DNA of 64,000 nt from an uncultured Parabacteroides sp. (lineage in GTDB: Bacteria; Bacteroidota; Bacteroidia; Bacteroidales; Tannerellaceae). Shown here in pieces: positions 54,470-62,428 of this stretch. Positions within the stretch are counted from its first letter, which is position 1. Each line of letters opens with the position of its first letter. The notes beneath the pieces were generated by a model. The model was not told the origin of the DNA, did no database searches, and saw only the letters and a program-made list of their open reading frames with translations. Both the position numbers and the translations under genes were made by a program. Location: positions 1 to 64,000 of the forward strand of contig CALUZR010000013.1 of NCBI GenBank assembly GCA_944325335.1, read 5' to 3'.

Positions 54470-55100
54470 TTATAATTTCACGTTTCTTGTTTCAAAAGCT
54501 AAGAAGCCGCGATTTGTGATTTGCTTGGCATGAATGGGAATAGGATCTGGCAATACGCGATATATTTGGTTGAATCCCTCTGCTATGCCGTTGGGAGAAT
54601 CCACAGGGGCGCTTCCTGCAGTTAGGATACACATTTTACGGCTGAAACCATTAATGAAATCCTTGATGCTTGGAACTTCGAATAGTAGGTTCAGTGTGGC
54701 AAATAGTTGGGTTCGGGCCTTGGAGAGCTTGTTGCTCACTTTCCCGTCCGACAGCTCATGGATAATGAAACAGGCTTTGTGGTCCGAACGGTCGTAAACC
54801 ACATAATCAGCCCGTCCCAGGCCCTTTGTCTATTCCTCGAATTGGTTTAAATAGGCTTCGTAGTGGATGAAGCGTAATTCATAAGTGTGCTGTTCGTCTC
54901 CATTGAAATAAGTGGCAGTACCTTTGCCCGCATTTCTCTTAATGGTGCTGGTTGTACCTTTTCCGTCGATGATGTCGAAAACCTTGTCTTCTATATCTTC
55001 CGTAATGATGCTTGGCTCGGCTGTATATGCCGGTAATGTCCCTTTCCTTTGCCGGTTGGTTGATGACTTCAACCAAGTCCTTTTTTATCCATGGTTCCAT
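54470..55100 (-). pseudogene. Decayed partner gene of the AAA ATPase
   Basis: The gene starts at ATG 55100 (MEPWIKKDLVEVINQPAKE), four bases after the ATPase stop. Near 55035-55060, in an A/G-rich run, the frame shifts to one that continues LPAYTAEPSIITEDIEDKVFD...YLNQFEE. That frame meets an in-frame TAG at 54830-54832 and continues without shift as TKGLGRADYVVYDRSDHKACFIIHELSDGK...RNVKL until TAA at 54470. Two lesions in about 205 codons indicate a pseudogene; read-through at TAG is possible but would not repair the shift. The C-terminal part with YVVYDRSDH and HELSDGK resembles proteins found beside AAA_15-type ATPases, which may be effectors; this identity is tentative. Confidence 0.7.
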
Positions 55101-55104
55101 CCTG

Positions 55105-56244
55105 CTATTGCATTTTATTGTATTCGTCGTAGATTTCCGTGATAGGATCGGACATGAGGCGGGCGTCTATTAAATGCCGTTCACCTTCGATATGGAGCGA
55201 AGTCGCATATCCATCTGCTATTTCCAATACGTCGATGTCTTGGAAGTTGATATGCGGGGCAGATTGTCCTGTTTCCGCACGCCGTATCAACAGGTTCAGG
55301 TAATTTACGATATAGGGGCTATGGGTGGCCACCATCAGATACATGTTGTCTTTATGCGGCAAAAGGAAACAACGGCTGATCAAGAAATCTATCAACGCCT
55401 TCTGGCTCTCAGGATACAGGCTCAGTTCAGGTTCTTCTATGTGTATGAATATATTGCTATGGGGAATTTCACCTACATTCATGCTTGCATTGAAGAGTTT
55501 CAAGCTGTCGGTATCCGCTAAATACCGAAAAATGGACTTGTTCATCCCTTCCACGGAGTCATAACGTTTGGCAAAATATTCTACGATAATCGCAAGGGGG
55601 CTGACTGTTTGAATGCCTGAAGATGCATTTTCTAAACCAATTGTATAGTTATCTTCCTCGGTTAGACCTGAAATGACAAATCTTTCCTTATTCTTTTCCT
55701 TTATCCGCTTGACCGCGACTCCCAAGTAATCAATAGGGAACATCTCTATTTCAGCGATAGCGGTGCGGAAATCTGCCAGTGTTTCTTCCAAATAGGATTC
55801 AGTCTGCTCCACTCTGGTTTTGCCTGCCACGATGTCTGCTATTTCATTCCGTTTGTCTGAAATGAAGCAGATTTTGTTGAGCGAAAGTTTGTCGTGTGGA
55901 ATCGCTTTCTTGGGAGTGATCAGTCTTCCCCGCGTATAGTGGATGCTGCATCCGTCATTCTCGTAAAGGATTTCCGTATGATCCTTGACATATTCGTCAA
56001 TGCCCGAATATTTCAGCAGTTCTTTCATGTTGAACGTTAGATTCTTTAAATCGTTTGTTTGCGAATGGCGCAGATAAGAGCGCAGGTTGAGGCGCTTGTA
56101 TATCCAGCGGAATAGAGAGAGGGCCTTCATGATCGTACTTTTCCCGCTTCCTGATTCTCCTACCAGTACGGTGAATGGCCTGATTTTTTCGATCTCTATT
56201 TCCTTGATAGGACCGAAGTTCTTTATTTTTATATATTCGTCCAT
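55105..56244 (-). CDS. AAA_15/AAA_21-type ATPase (OLD/SMC-like nucleotide-binding domain)
   Basis: The 379-residue protein has an ABC-type ATPase head: Walker A GESGSGKST (29-37), a signature-like SSGIQTVSPLAIIV, Walker B IFIHIEEPELSLYPESQKALIDF and the switch His in LMVATHSPYIVNYLN. A helical insert (about 45-210) takes the place of the coiled coil, and there is no TOPRIM nuclease domain, unlike OLD. Such ATPases commonly act with a separate effector gene in anti-phage systems; the next gene, four bases away, is a damaged partner. A -7 box (TACCTTTG on the minus strand) lies 51 bases upstream. The ATPase itself looks intact. Confidence 0.85.
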   Translation of the reverse strand: MDEYIKIKNFGPIKEIEIEKIRPFTVLVGESGSGKSTIMKALSLFRWIYKRLNLRSYLRHSQTNDLKNLTFNMKELLKYSGIDEYVKDHTEILYENDGCSIHYTRGRLITPKKAIPHDKLSLNKICFISDKRNEIADIVAGKTRVEQTESYLEETLADFRTAIAEIEMFPIDYLGVAVKRIKEKNKERFVISGLTEEDNYTIGLENASSGIQTVSPLAIIVEYFAKRYDSVEGMNKSIFRYLADTDSLKLFNASMNVGEIPHSNIFIHIEEPELSLYPESQKALIDFLISRCFLLPHKDNMYLMVATHSPYIVNYLNLLIRRAETGQSAPHINFQDIDVLEIADGYATSLHIEGERHLIDARLMSDPITEIYDEYNKMQ

Positions 56245-56294
56245 AATTTCTCCGTTTTAATGCTTGTTTGTATTTTAAACGTTGTTGTACTCTA

Positions 56295-56302
56295 CAAAGG
56301 TA
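56295..56302 (-). promoter_or_regulatory. -7 box of the AAA ATPase gene
   Basis: On the minus strand this reads TACCTTTG (TAnnTTTG), 51 bases before the ATG at 56244. No TTG is seen at the standard -33 place. Confidence 0.5.
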
Positions 56303-56428
56303 ACATATTTTTTAGAATTGGGTGGAACGGCTTACGATTGAACGATAAAAATCATGATGATATTGCTTTGTCTTTTATTTTGGCCTTATTTTTTCCTCTT
56401 AAAATAATCTAAATATAGGTACTATGTA

Positions 56429-56459
56429 TTGCAAGATACAAAGGCTTTGCCTATTTTTG
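56429..56459 (+). promoter_or_regulatory. Promoter of the PadR-PspC operon
   Basis: TTG (56429-56431) and TATTTTTG (56452-56459) are separated by exactly 20 bp; the ATG of the PadR gene follows at 56482. Confidence 0.75.
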
Positions 56460-56481
56460 TGCCGTAATAAGGAAAAGAGCT

Positions 56482-56808
56482 ATGAATGCAGAGAATGTAA
56501 AATCGCAGATGCGGAAGGGGACGCTTGAATACTGCATCCTTCTTCTATTGAAAAAAGAGCCGGCTTATACCTCGGATATTATCCAGAAGCTGCAGGAAGC
56601 TCGCTTAATTGTGGTGGAAGGGACGCTCTACCCGCTCTTGACGCGCTTGAAAAATAGCGGGTTGCTGAGTTATCGCTGGGTAGAATCTACGCAAGGCCCG
56701 CCTCGGAAGTATTATCAACTGACTGAGCAAGGCGAGTCTTTCTTGCAAGAGCTGGAGGCTTCATGGCAACAGCTGACGGATACAATTAATCATATCAAAA
56801 ACAGTTAA
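56482..56808 (+). CDS. PadR-family transcriptional regulator
   Basis: The 108-residue protein is a winged helix of the PadR type: RKGTLEYCILLLLKKEPAYTSDIIQKLQEA, then VEGTLYPLLTRLKNSGLLSYRW, the basic wing GPPRKYYQLTEQGE and a C-terminal dimerisation helix. It lies 12 bases before the PspC-domain gene. PadR plus PspC plus DUF2807 is a recurring Bacteroidetes group, so the regulator probably controls its own operon in response to envelope stress. Confidence 0.9.
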   Translation: MNAENVKSQMRKGTLEYCILLLLKKEPAYTSDIIQKLQEARLIVVEGTLYPLLTRLKNSGLLSYRWVESTQGPPRKYYQLTEQGESFLQELEASWQQLTDTINHIKNS

Positions 56809-56820
56809 AAACGAAAAAGC

Positions 56821-57900
56821 ATGAAAAAGACACTGACTATCAATCTGGGCGGGTCGGTCTTCAACATCGATGAGGACGCGTACCAATTGCTCGACAAATA
56901 TTTGAACAACCTGCGGATACACTTCCGCAAGGAGGAGGGCTCGGACGAGATCATGAACGACTTCGAGCTGCGCATCTCCGAACTTTTCAGCGAACGGATG
57001 CGCCTGGGCTACCAGGTGATTTCGATCGAACAGGTCGAAGAGGTGATTGCTCGCATGGGAAAGCCGGAAGAGCTATTTTACGACGAGAAGCAAGAGGAGG
57101 AGACCGCCTCCGACGCCTCGGCTGAGAAGACCTCGTACCGCAAACGCCTGATGCGCGATCCGGACAATAAGATCATCGGCGGCGTGGCAGGCGGACTGGC
57201 GGCCTACATGGGGTGGGACGCGACGGCCATCCGTATCCTTCTCTTCCTCTTGATTTTCCTGCATGGCGTGATCATTCCGATTTACCTCTTGGCTTGGATT
57301 ATTATGCCGATGGCGCGCACCGCGACGGAGAAACTCGAAATGCGGGGCGAGAGCGTGACGATTGAGAACATCGGGAAGACCGTCACCGGCGGGTTCGAGA
57401 AGGTGGAGAACCGTACGCGCGAGTTTCTCCAGTCCGACAAGCCGCGTAATTTCTTCCAGAAGTTGGCGGACCTGTTTGTGCAGGTCATTGGTTTCGTGCT
57501 GAAGTTCATCGTGGTGCTGGTGGGCGTGATCTCGCTTCCGGTGCTGGCTCTGATGCTCTTCGTGCTGATGGTCGTGGTGTTCGCGCTCTTGGTGGGCGGT
57601 TCGAGTTTCTTGTATCACATTTCGCCCTTCGGTTGGGACTTTTACACCGGGGCGCCTTGGGGATTAGTCGTTATGGGGTGCATTAGTTTCATCCTCTTCC
57701 TGGGAATTCCAGTCTTTTACATCGGCTATGCGATCTGCCAGTCCTTCTTCCACGCCAAGCCGCTAAACGCTTCGGCGAAGTGGACGTTGGTCATCCTTTG
57801 GCTCGTATCCATCATCCTGACAGGCATTTACTTCTACCAGACCGGTTGGAATTCGTTGCCTTGGCATTGGCAAGGGAGCGGGGTGGGGTTCACCATATAA
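56821..57900 (+). CDS. PspC-domain membrane protein
   Basis: The 359-residue protein has an N-terminal cytoplasmic domain of about 105 residues (KTLTINLGGSVFNIDEDAYQLLDKYL; IEQVEEVIARMGKPEELF), a PspC domain (about 115-165; NKIIGGVAGGLAAYMGWDATAIRILLFLLIF and IYLLAWIIMPMA) and further membrane helices (near 218-250, 273-300 and 320-340). PspC proteins sense or answer membrane damage. The gene follows PadR by 12 bases; a K-type hairpin stands between it and the DUF2807 gene. Confidence 0.9.
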   Translation: MKKTLTINLGGSVFNIDEDAYQLLDKYLNNLRIHFRKEEGSDEIMNDFELRISELFSERMRLGYQVISIEQVEEVIARMGKPEELFYDEKQEEETASDASAEKTSYRKRLMRDPDNKIIGGVAGGLAAYMGWDATAIRILLFLLIFLHGVIIPIYLLAWIIMPMARTATEKLEMRGESVTIENIGKTVTGGFEKVENRTREFLQSDKPRNFFQKLADLFVQVIGFVLKFIVVLVGVISLPVLALMLFVLMVVVFALLVGGSSFLYHISPFGWDFYTGAPWGLVVMGCISFILFLGIPVFYIGYAICQSFFHAKPLNASAKWTLVILWLVSIILTGIYFYQTGWNSLPWHWQGSGVGFTI

Positions 57901-57912
57901 GAATTTATAACA

Positions 57913-58039
57913 ATGGCACACAGATGACACAGATTTTACAGATGACCACAGATTTGTTTTTAGGCTACGCGGTATATTGACCTTCTGAAAATAAAGAAAT
58001 CCGTGGTCATCTGTAAAATCTGTGTCATTTGTGTGCCAT
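57913..58039. repeat. Hairpin repeat K, copy 3
   Basis: Left arm 57913-57954 (ATGGCACACAGATGACACAG...) and right arm about 57996-58039 are inverted copies of over 35 bases, with TTTTACAG/CTGTAAAA in the middle where copies 1 and 2 have TTAAACAG. The loop has TAGGCTACGCGG, the inverted counterpart of the loop motif of the other copies. It sits inside the PadR-PspC-DUF2807 operon and starts 13 bases after a stop codon. Confidence 0.85.
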
Positions 58040-58060
58040 TAAATAATATGTAGTAGAAAA

Positions 58061-58789
58061 ATGAAAAAGATAGCGTATTTGTTTATTGTCTGCCTCGTAG
58101 GGCTGACGGCTTGCCATTGGAACGTCCGGCAAGTGAAAGGGAATGGGACGATCATCCAGAAGGAAATTCCGATAGGCGATTATAGGTATGTGTCGGCCAC
58201 GGGGAATAACCTCGAAATAGAGTACACGAACTCGGACGAGGCGCCCGCCCTCTCGGTGGAATGCGACGAGAATATCTGGCCTTTGGTCGAGATTCGCGTC
58301 TCGAACGACACCTTGACTATCGAGCCCAAGCCAGGCGAAGTCCTTATGCAGCCCACCCGCTTCGTGGTGCAAACCCGTTCGACGGAACTGGCCACCGTAA
58401 ACATGGCGGGCGATGTCTCTTTCGAAGTGCAAGATTCGTTGGCTTCCAATCATTTGGCGGTGAATATGGCTGGTAAATGCCGGGTCGGCGCTCAAGCTGT
58501 AGACATCCAAAAACTCGAATTGAACATTGCCGGGAAATGCGAGACCGACCTGCACGGCCAAGCCGCGAACGTGACACTGAACCTCGCTGGCAAATGCGAT
58601 TATGAAGCCCTCGGTCTCAAAACCGGACAACTAACGTGCAACACGGCAGGAAGTTGCTCGCTCCAAGTGTACGTGACCGACCGTATCGAGCTCCATCCCG
58701 TCGGCATCTGTAATCTCTCCTACAAAGGCAATCCGCAAATCATCCAGGAAGGGGTGAACGTCGGGAATATCAAGCAGATTACCGAATAA
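58061..58789 (+). CDS. DUF2807 (putative auto-transporter adhesin head, GIN domain) lipoprotein
   Basis: The 242-residue protein has a lipoprotein signal (MKKIAYLFIVCLVGLTAC, Cys18) and a right-handed beta-helix of the DUF2807 type. Repeated rungs contain (N/M)(I/M/L)AG(K/D/S)C or similar: VNMAGDVSFEV, VNMAGKCRVGA, LNIAGKCETDL, LNLAGKCDYEA, CNTAGSCSLQV. The ladder of Cys residues at the same rung position is notable. It should sit in the outer membrane or periplasm. It is the third gene of the PadR-PspC group and probably part of the same envelope-stress response. Confidence 0.85.
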   Translation: MKKIAYLFIVCLVGLTACHWNVRQVKGNGTIIQKEIPIGDYRYVSATGNNLEIEYTNSDEAPALSVECDENIWPLVEIRVSNDTLTIEPKPGEVLMQPTRFVVQTRSTELATVNMAGDVSFEVQDSLASNHLAVNMAGKCRVGAQAVDIQKLELNIAGKCETDLHGQAANVTLNLAGKCDYEALGLKTGQLTCNTAGSCSLQVYVTDRIELHPVGICNLSYKGNPQIIQEGVNVGNIKQITE

Positions 58790-58885
58790 CCGCAAGGCAT
58801 ACCCGCTCGGAAAGGCCTTCCACACCTGTACGAAAAACTCTCCCTTCCTCGGTCGAGGAATCCAGACCGATAGCCACAGGTGAGC

Positions 58886-58985
58886 CTTTTCCGCTTATAC
58901 TAAGATGAACCATTCATCTTAGCTAAGATGAGGCATTCCGCTTAGCTAAGATGAGAGATTCATCCTACCCTAAGCGGAAAAGGAT
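58886..58985. repeat. Array H: four 23-24 bp units bracketed by inverted arms
   Basis: TTCCGC or TTCATC starts at 58889, 58913, 58936 and 58959 (spacing 24, 23, 23). Units hold the palindrome CATCTTAGCTAAGATG. The array is framed by CCTTTTCCGCTTA- (about 58886) and TAAGCGGAAAAGG, inverted copies of each other, as in array B. Confidence 0.85.
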
Positions 58986-59077
58986 ACCCAATATAGGTGA
59001 GGGTGACAAACTCGAATAGATGTGGGTGTTTTCTCCGTATAAGAGAGGGAGCCTTCTACGGGAAGGATGATAAAATA

Positions 59078-59149
59078 GAGAGGCACAGTACCAAGGAGCT
59101 TTTAATTGTTAATTATTAATTGTTAATTACTCCGTGGCTCTGTGCCTCA
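59078..59149. repeat. Hairpin with two TTAATTGTTAATTA units
   Basis: AGGCACAG (59081-59088) pairs with CTGTGCCT (59140-59147) and GGAG with CTCC. The loop consists of two exact 14-base copies of TTAATTGTTAATTA (59102-59129). It lies at the convergent end of the DUF2807 and HIT genes. Together with array H it fills the 386-bp gap; I see no gene there. Confidence 0.7.
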
Positions 59150-59175
59150 GTGTTTAACTACCTATGGAAGAGATG

Positions 59176-59571
59176 TTATTCGAATGCGGCGCGGATCTTG
59201 GCGGCTACGTCGGCCAATTCCGCTTGCGTCATTTCGAGTTTCTTCCCACCGAAATACATGTCCGATTCTTTCGTGATGGGCACCAGGTGGATATGTGCGT
59301 GGGGCACTTCCAAACCCATGACGGCCAGCCCGACGCGTTTGCAGGTAATGGCTTTCTCTTGGGCGCGGGCTACGCGCTTGGCGAAGGCCATCATGCGGCC
59401 CAACTTCGCGTCGTCGATATCGAAAATATAGTCAATTTCCTGCTTCGGGATCACCAGCGTATGCCCTACGGCTACCGGGTTGATGTCCAGGAAGGCGAAG
59501 AACTCGTCGTTCTCGGCTACTTTGTGGCTGGGAATTTCACCGGCCACGATTCTACTAAAGATGCTTGCCAT
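59176..59571 (-). CDS. HIT-family nucleotide-binding protein
   Basis: The 131-residue protein starts MASIFSRIVAGEIPSHKVAEN, which is typical for the HINT/Hit branch, and has the histidine triad in EVPHAHIHLVPI. These proteins hydrolyse nucleotide phosphoramidates or dinucleotides in the cytoplasm. It follows GreA by 17 bases on the same message, a common Bacteroidetes gene order. Confidence 0.95.
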   Translation of the reverse strand: MASIFSRIVAGEIPSHKVAENDEFFAFLDINPVAVGHTLVIPKQEIDYIFDIDDAKLGRMMAFAKRVARAQEKAITCKRVGLAVMGLEVPHAHIHLVPITKESDMYFGGKKLEMTQAELADVAAKIRAAFE

Positions 59572-59588
59572 CGTTTCGTTCCTCCGTA

Positions 59589-60059
59589 TTAAATTGAAAT
59601 ATCCATAATTTCGAAATTCATCATGCCCGACGGTACTTTGATTTCGACCACGTCGCCCACTTTCTTGCCCAGCAATCCTTGGGCGATTGGGGTGCTGATG
59701 GCGATTTTTCCCTCTTTCAGGTTCGCTTCCGAGTCTGAAACCAGCGTATACGTCATCACGGCATTGTTTTTCATATTCTTAATCTTCACTTTGTTCAAGA
59801 TCTGGACTTCGTCGGTCTGCACACGCGATTCGTCAATTAAGCGTGCATTGGCGATCAGCCCTTTGAGTTGGGCAAGTTTGGCCTCCATGATGCCTTGTGC
59901 CTCTTTGGCTGCATCATATTCCGCGTTTTCCGACAAGTCCCCTTTATCTCGAGCCTCTGCAATTTGGGCAGAGATTTCCGGACGTTTCACATTCTCCAGA
60001 TAATCAATTTCGGCTAATATTTTATTGTAGCCGTCTTTGGTCATGTAACTAACAGGCAT
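59589..60059 (-). CDS. greA: Transcription elongation factor GreA
   Basis: The 156-residue protein starts at ATG 60059 (MPVSYMTKDGYNKILAEIDYLE). The N-terminal coiled coil carries the conserved tip acidic residues in RDKGDLSENAEYDAAKEAQ, and the C-terminal globular domain has ISTPIAQGLLGKKVGDVVEIKVPSG. It enters the secondary channel of RNA polymerase and stimulates cleavage of backtracked RNA. The frame is open to 60200, but that extension covers the promoter and an intrinsic terminator, so the shorter form is right. The gene has a leader of about 105 bases with an attenuator-like terminator and is followed by the HIT gene. Confidence 0.97.
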   Translation of the reverse strand: MPVSYMTKDGYNKILAEIDYLENVKRPEISAQIAEARDKGDLSENAEYDAAKEAQGIMEAKLAQLKGLIANARLIDESRVQTDEVQILNKVKIKNMKNNAVMTYTLVSDSEANLKEGKIAISTPIAQGLLGKKVGDVVEIKVPSGMMNFEIMDISI

Positions 60060-60103
60060 AATAATTCTCCTATTTTTTATTGTTATTATTTTCTTCGTGC
60101 AAC

Positions 60104-60142
60104 AAAAAAAGAATCCCGGCCAATGCGTCTTGACCGGAACTC
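60104..60142 (-). terminator. Intrinsic terminator inside the greA leader (attenuator)
   Basis: Read on the minus strand, a 13-bp stem (60142-60130 with 60123-60111; core CCGG with CAA/TTG, three G-U pairs), a 6-base loop and seven T (60110-60104) form a textbook terminator. It lies between the greA promoter and the greA start codon. Confidence 0.8.
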
Positions 60143-60169
60143 CTTGTATCTTTCTTTCGTAAGACTTCG

Positions 60170-60200
60170 CAAATATAGGCGAAGTTTTGCAGTGGTGCAA
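60170..60200 (-). promoter_or_regulatory. greA promoter
   Basis: On the minus strand TTG (60200-60198), 20 bp, TATATTTG (60177-60170). Transcription would start near 60163, some 105 bases before the ATG. Confidence 0.8.
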
Positions 60201-60256
60201 GTTTTTCTATCTGCTTTATAACATGTTTTTGAGGAAAGGGTTTGGCATGGTTTATG

Positions 60257-61408
60257 TTAGAGTACCGCTTTCAGGGCCTCTTCCAACCGTTGCGGGTTAT
60301 CTTCGCGCTTGGCCACATTCCCTTTCCGATCCAATACGAACACCGCCGGGAGTTGCTTTACATTATATAGGGCCGCTACTTCGGAATAGGCCGTCTTGGG
60401 GTCGCGTACGCAAGTCCAAGGCAGGTTCGAGGCCGCATTTTTCCAGAAGTGTTCGTCTGCGTCGAGCGAGATCTGGTAGATTTTTAGTCCCTTGTCCGCA
60501 TATTTCGTATAGAGGCGATTCAATTCCATATTCAATGCGGGCGACCATTCCGCTTGATAGGCTGTAAAGTTGACGATGACGGGCGAATCTTTCGCTATCT
60601 CCGAGAGTTTTAACACCTTCCCATAAATGTCAGGCAGGGAGACTTCGAGGAAGCTAACCTCTTGAGTCTTTAAGCGGGAGAGGTCCAACTTCCGTTGCCC
60701 GCGTATGACCTTGATGGATTGCAACGCCAAGTGGTGCAGTTGTTTCGAGCGTGGACTTTCGGGGTAAAAATGATCATAGCTTGTTGCTACCGCACCGTAT
60801 GCCCTCGAATCATTCTTATCATACAAATCGAAAAAGAGCAAACCGTTTACTTGCTGGAACAAAGCGTAGTAGGCTACGGTCGACATCGGCGCCCCGTAGA
60901 TATACTTCAGTGCTACTTCCTTATAGGCCGCTGCGGCTTCGTTCACACGGTTCATGTAAGCTGTATCCGCCATGTGCTTATGCTCGTATTCCTTGCGGTA
61001 TTTCTGGATCAGTTGGTTGGCATCGAGTTGTGCCAGCGTGATCTCTTTCATGGCCTTGGCATTCTCCGAACCTTCTATTTTGTATGAAGTGGCAAACGTG
61101 CCGGCATCCGCCCAAATTTGGATATGCTCGGTCGAATCGACGGCAAAGTTTATCAATTGGTTCTTTAACTTCAGGCGATAGAAATCTGGATAAGCTGGGC
61201 GTTCTTGTTTGAATTCGAATTTCCCTGCGGAATTCAGTTTGACAGAATCCAAGGTCTGGACTTCTGCAATCCCCACATTCTCTAAATATAAGGTTTGCCC
61301 ATCGGCTCCCGATACGACGCCTTCGACCGTAAACTTCGTATCATTCGCACACGAAGCCAGTAACCATAGGGTTAACCACACGCTTATATACTTTACAATA
61401 AGTTTCAT
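60257..61408 (-). CDS. DUF4369/thioredoxin-fold lipoprotein without CXXC
   Basis: The 383-residue protein has a lipoprotein signal (LWLLASC), a DUF4369 beta domain (about 25-125, FTVEGVVSGADGQTLYLENV), a helical linker and a C-terminal TlpA/ResA-like domain (about 250-383; FLEVSLPDIYGKVLKLSEI, SPVIVNFTAYQAEWSPALN, cis-Pro in VKQLPAVFVLDRKG). Where relatives have WCxxC the sequence reads YQAEWSPALN (284-293), so the redox centre is lost. It may act in protein binding or folding rather than thiol exchange. Its promoter (TACTTTTG on the minus strand) lies 30 bases upstream of the start. Confidence 0.85.
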   Translation of the reverse strand: MKLIVKYISVWLTLWLLASCANDTKFTVEGVVSGADGQTLYLENVGIAEVQTLDSVKLNSAGKFEFKQERPAYPDFYRLKLKNQLINFAVDSTEHIQIWADAGTFATSYKIEGSENAKAMKEITLAQLDANQLIQKYRKEYEHKHMADTAYMNRVNEAAAAYKEVALKYIYGAPMSTVAYYALFQQVNGLLFFDLYDKNDSRAYGAVATSYDHFYPESPRSKQLHHLALQSIKVIRGQRKLDLSRLKTQEVSFLEVSLPDIYGKVLKLSEIAKDSPVIVNFTAYQAEWSPALNMELNRLYTKYADKGLKIYQISLDADEHFWKNAASNLPWTCVRDPKTAYSEVAALYNVKQLPAVFVLDRKGNVAKREDNPQRLEEALKAVL

Positions 61409-61437
61409 TTGCTTTGTTTTTATACTTTTTTATGGTG

Positions 61438-61445
61438 CAAAAGTA
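61438..61445 (-). promoter_or_regulatory. -7 box of the DUF4369 lipoprotein gene
   Basis: On the minus strand this reads TACTTTTG (TAnnTTTG), 30 bases before the ATG at 61408. The -33 element is not obvious. Confidence 0.5.
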
Positions 61446-61465
61446 CATTTTTTTAGAATGCCTTC

Positions 61466-62371
61466 CTAATCTTTTCCCTGAAAATTCGAAACGCTTTGCT
61501 GAATAATCCTGGCAACGAGCAAAAAGGCAATGAAGCAGACGAATGCCAGACCGACGTAGGGAATTAAATGTGCATCTGTGATTTCTCCCGACGCCCATTC
61601 CTGCTCTTGGAGGCTTTTATCGGAGGATAACAGTACCGTGATGGCATTATTGAAGAAATGCGCTGCCACCGGAATCCAAATGTTCCGGCTCCAGACAAGC
61701 AAATAACCAAAATAGGCGCCTAATAGCATCCGGGGAATGAATCCGTAGAATTGCAAATGGATGGCGCTAAAGAGGAACGCCGTCAGCCAAATAGCGAGAT
61801 GCGTCCGTCCACTCCATTGCCTAAAGATGCGTTGGAGCGCGCCCCGGAAAAGGAACTCTTCCGTCACGGCGGCGGTCAGGGCTATTACGATCAGGTTCGA
61901 AAGGAGCGGGCAGAAGCCTCCGCCAAAGAGGAATACCTCCGTCAGGTGCTGCATGGTCTCTTCTTGTGTTTTCATCCAAGCCTCGATAGGAGCGGCCCAT
62001 TCCGGGAGGCGCATGCTTTCATTCCAAAGCATGGTGACGTTGATAGCTGGAATCAGCAATACCATGCTCAGAAACACCCATGCCAATATGCGGAGCGAAG
62101 GCAAACGACGAATGTGCAAATATGCCCGCCAATTCATGCCTGAAAGCCAAGCCGTGGCCAATGCCGGGACGAGGAACGTCCCTATTGCTGAGGTAAATTG
62201 TATCAAGCGCATCGCATCGGGATGCGCCTCCAATACGAATGCGCCCTTATATATAAAGGTATAAAGAAGCATTACAGGCGTGGAGAAGAGCACGCTTCCT
62301 GCACACGCGGATAACAATAAGATAAACAGTTGCCATATAGGCGACTTACTCGGACGAGCATACGAATCCAT
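61466..62371 (-). CDS. CPBP-family (CAAX-like) intramembrane metalloprotease
   Basis: The 301-residue protein starts at ATG 62371 (MDSYARPSKSP) and has about seven membrane helices. The Abi/CPBP motifs are present: EEFLFRGALQRIF (motif 1, EExxxR), FSAIHL (motif 2, His) and AAHFFNNAITVLL (motif 3, HxxN). These residues form the zinc or glutamate site of type II CAAX proteases. The start upstream at 62461 would run through a promoter and the PNPase terminator, so it is rejected. Substrate unknown; maturation of peptides or self-immunity are known roles in the family. Confidence 0.9.
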   Translation of the reverse strand: MDSYARPSKSPIWQLFILLLSACAGSVLFSTPVMLLYTFIYKGAFVLEAHPDAMRLIQFTSAIGTFLVPALATAWLSGMNWRAYLHIRRLPSLRILAWVFLSMVLLIPAINVTMLWNESMRLPEWAAPIEAWMKTQEETMQHLTEVFLFGGGFCPLLSNLIVIALTAAVTEEFLFRGALQRIFRQWSGRTHLAIWLTAFLFSAIHLQFYGFIPRMLLGAYFGYLLVWSRNIWIPVAAHFFNNAITVLLSSDKSLQEQEWASGEITDAHLIPYVGLAFVCFIAFLLVARIIQQSVSNFQGKD

Positions 62372-62397
62372 ACATCTTTCCTTTTTTAGAATCGGCC

Positions 62398-62428
62398 CAA
62401 AATTACAAAGAATCCGACAATCGGCAAA
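62398..62428 (-). promoter_or_regulatory. Promoter of the CPBP protease gene
   Basis: On the minus strand TTTG (62428-62425), 19 bp, TAATTTTG (62405-62398). The -33 box is made of the end of the T tract of the upstream PNPase terminator, so the two signals share bases. Confidence 0.65.
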
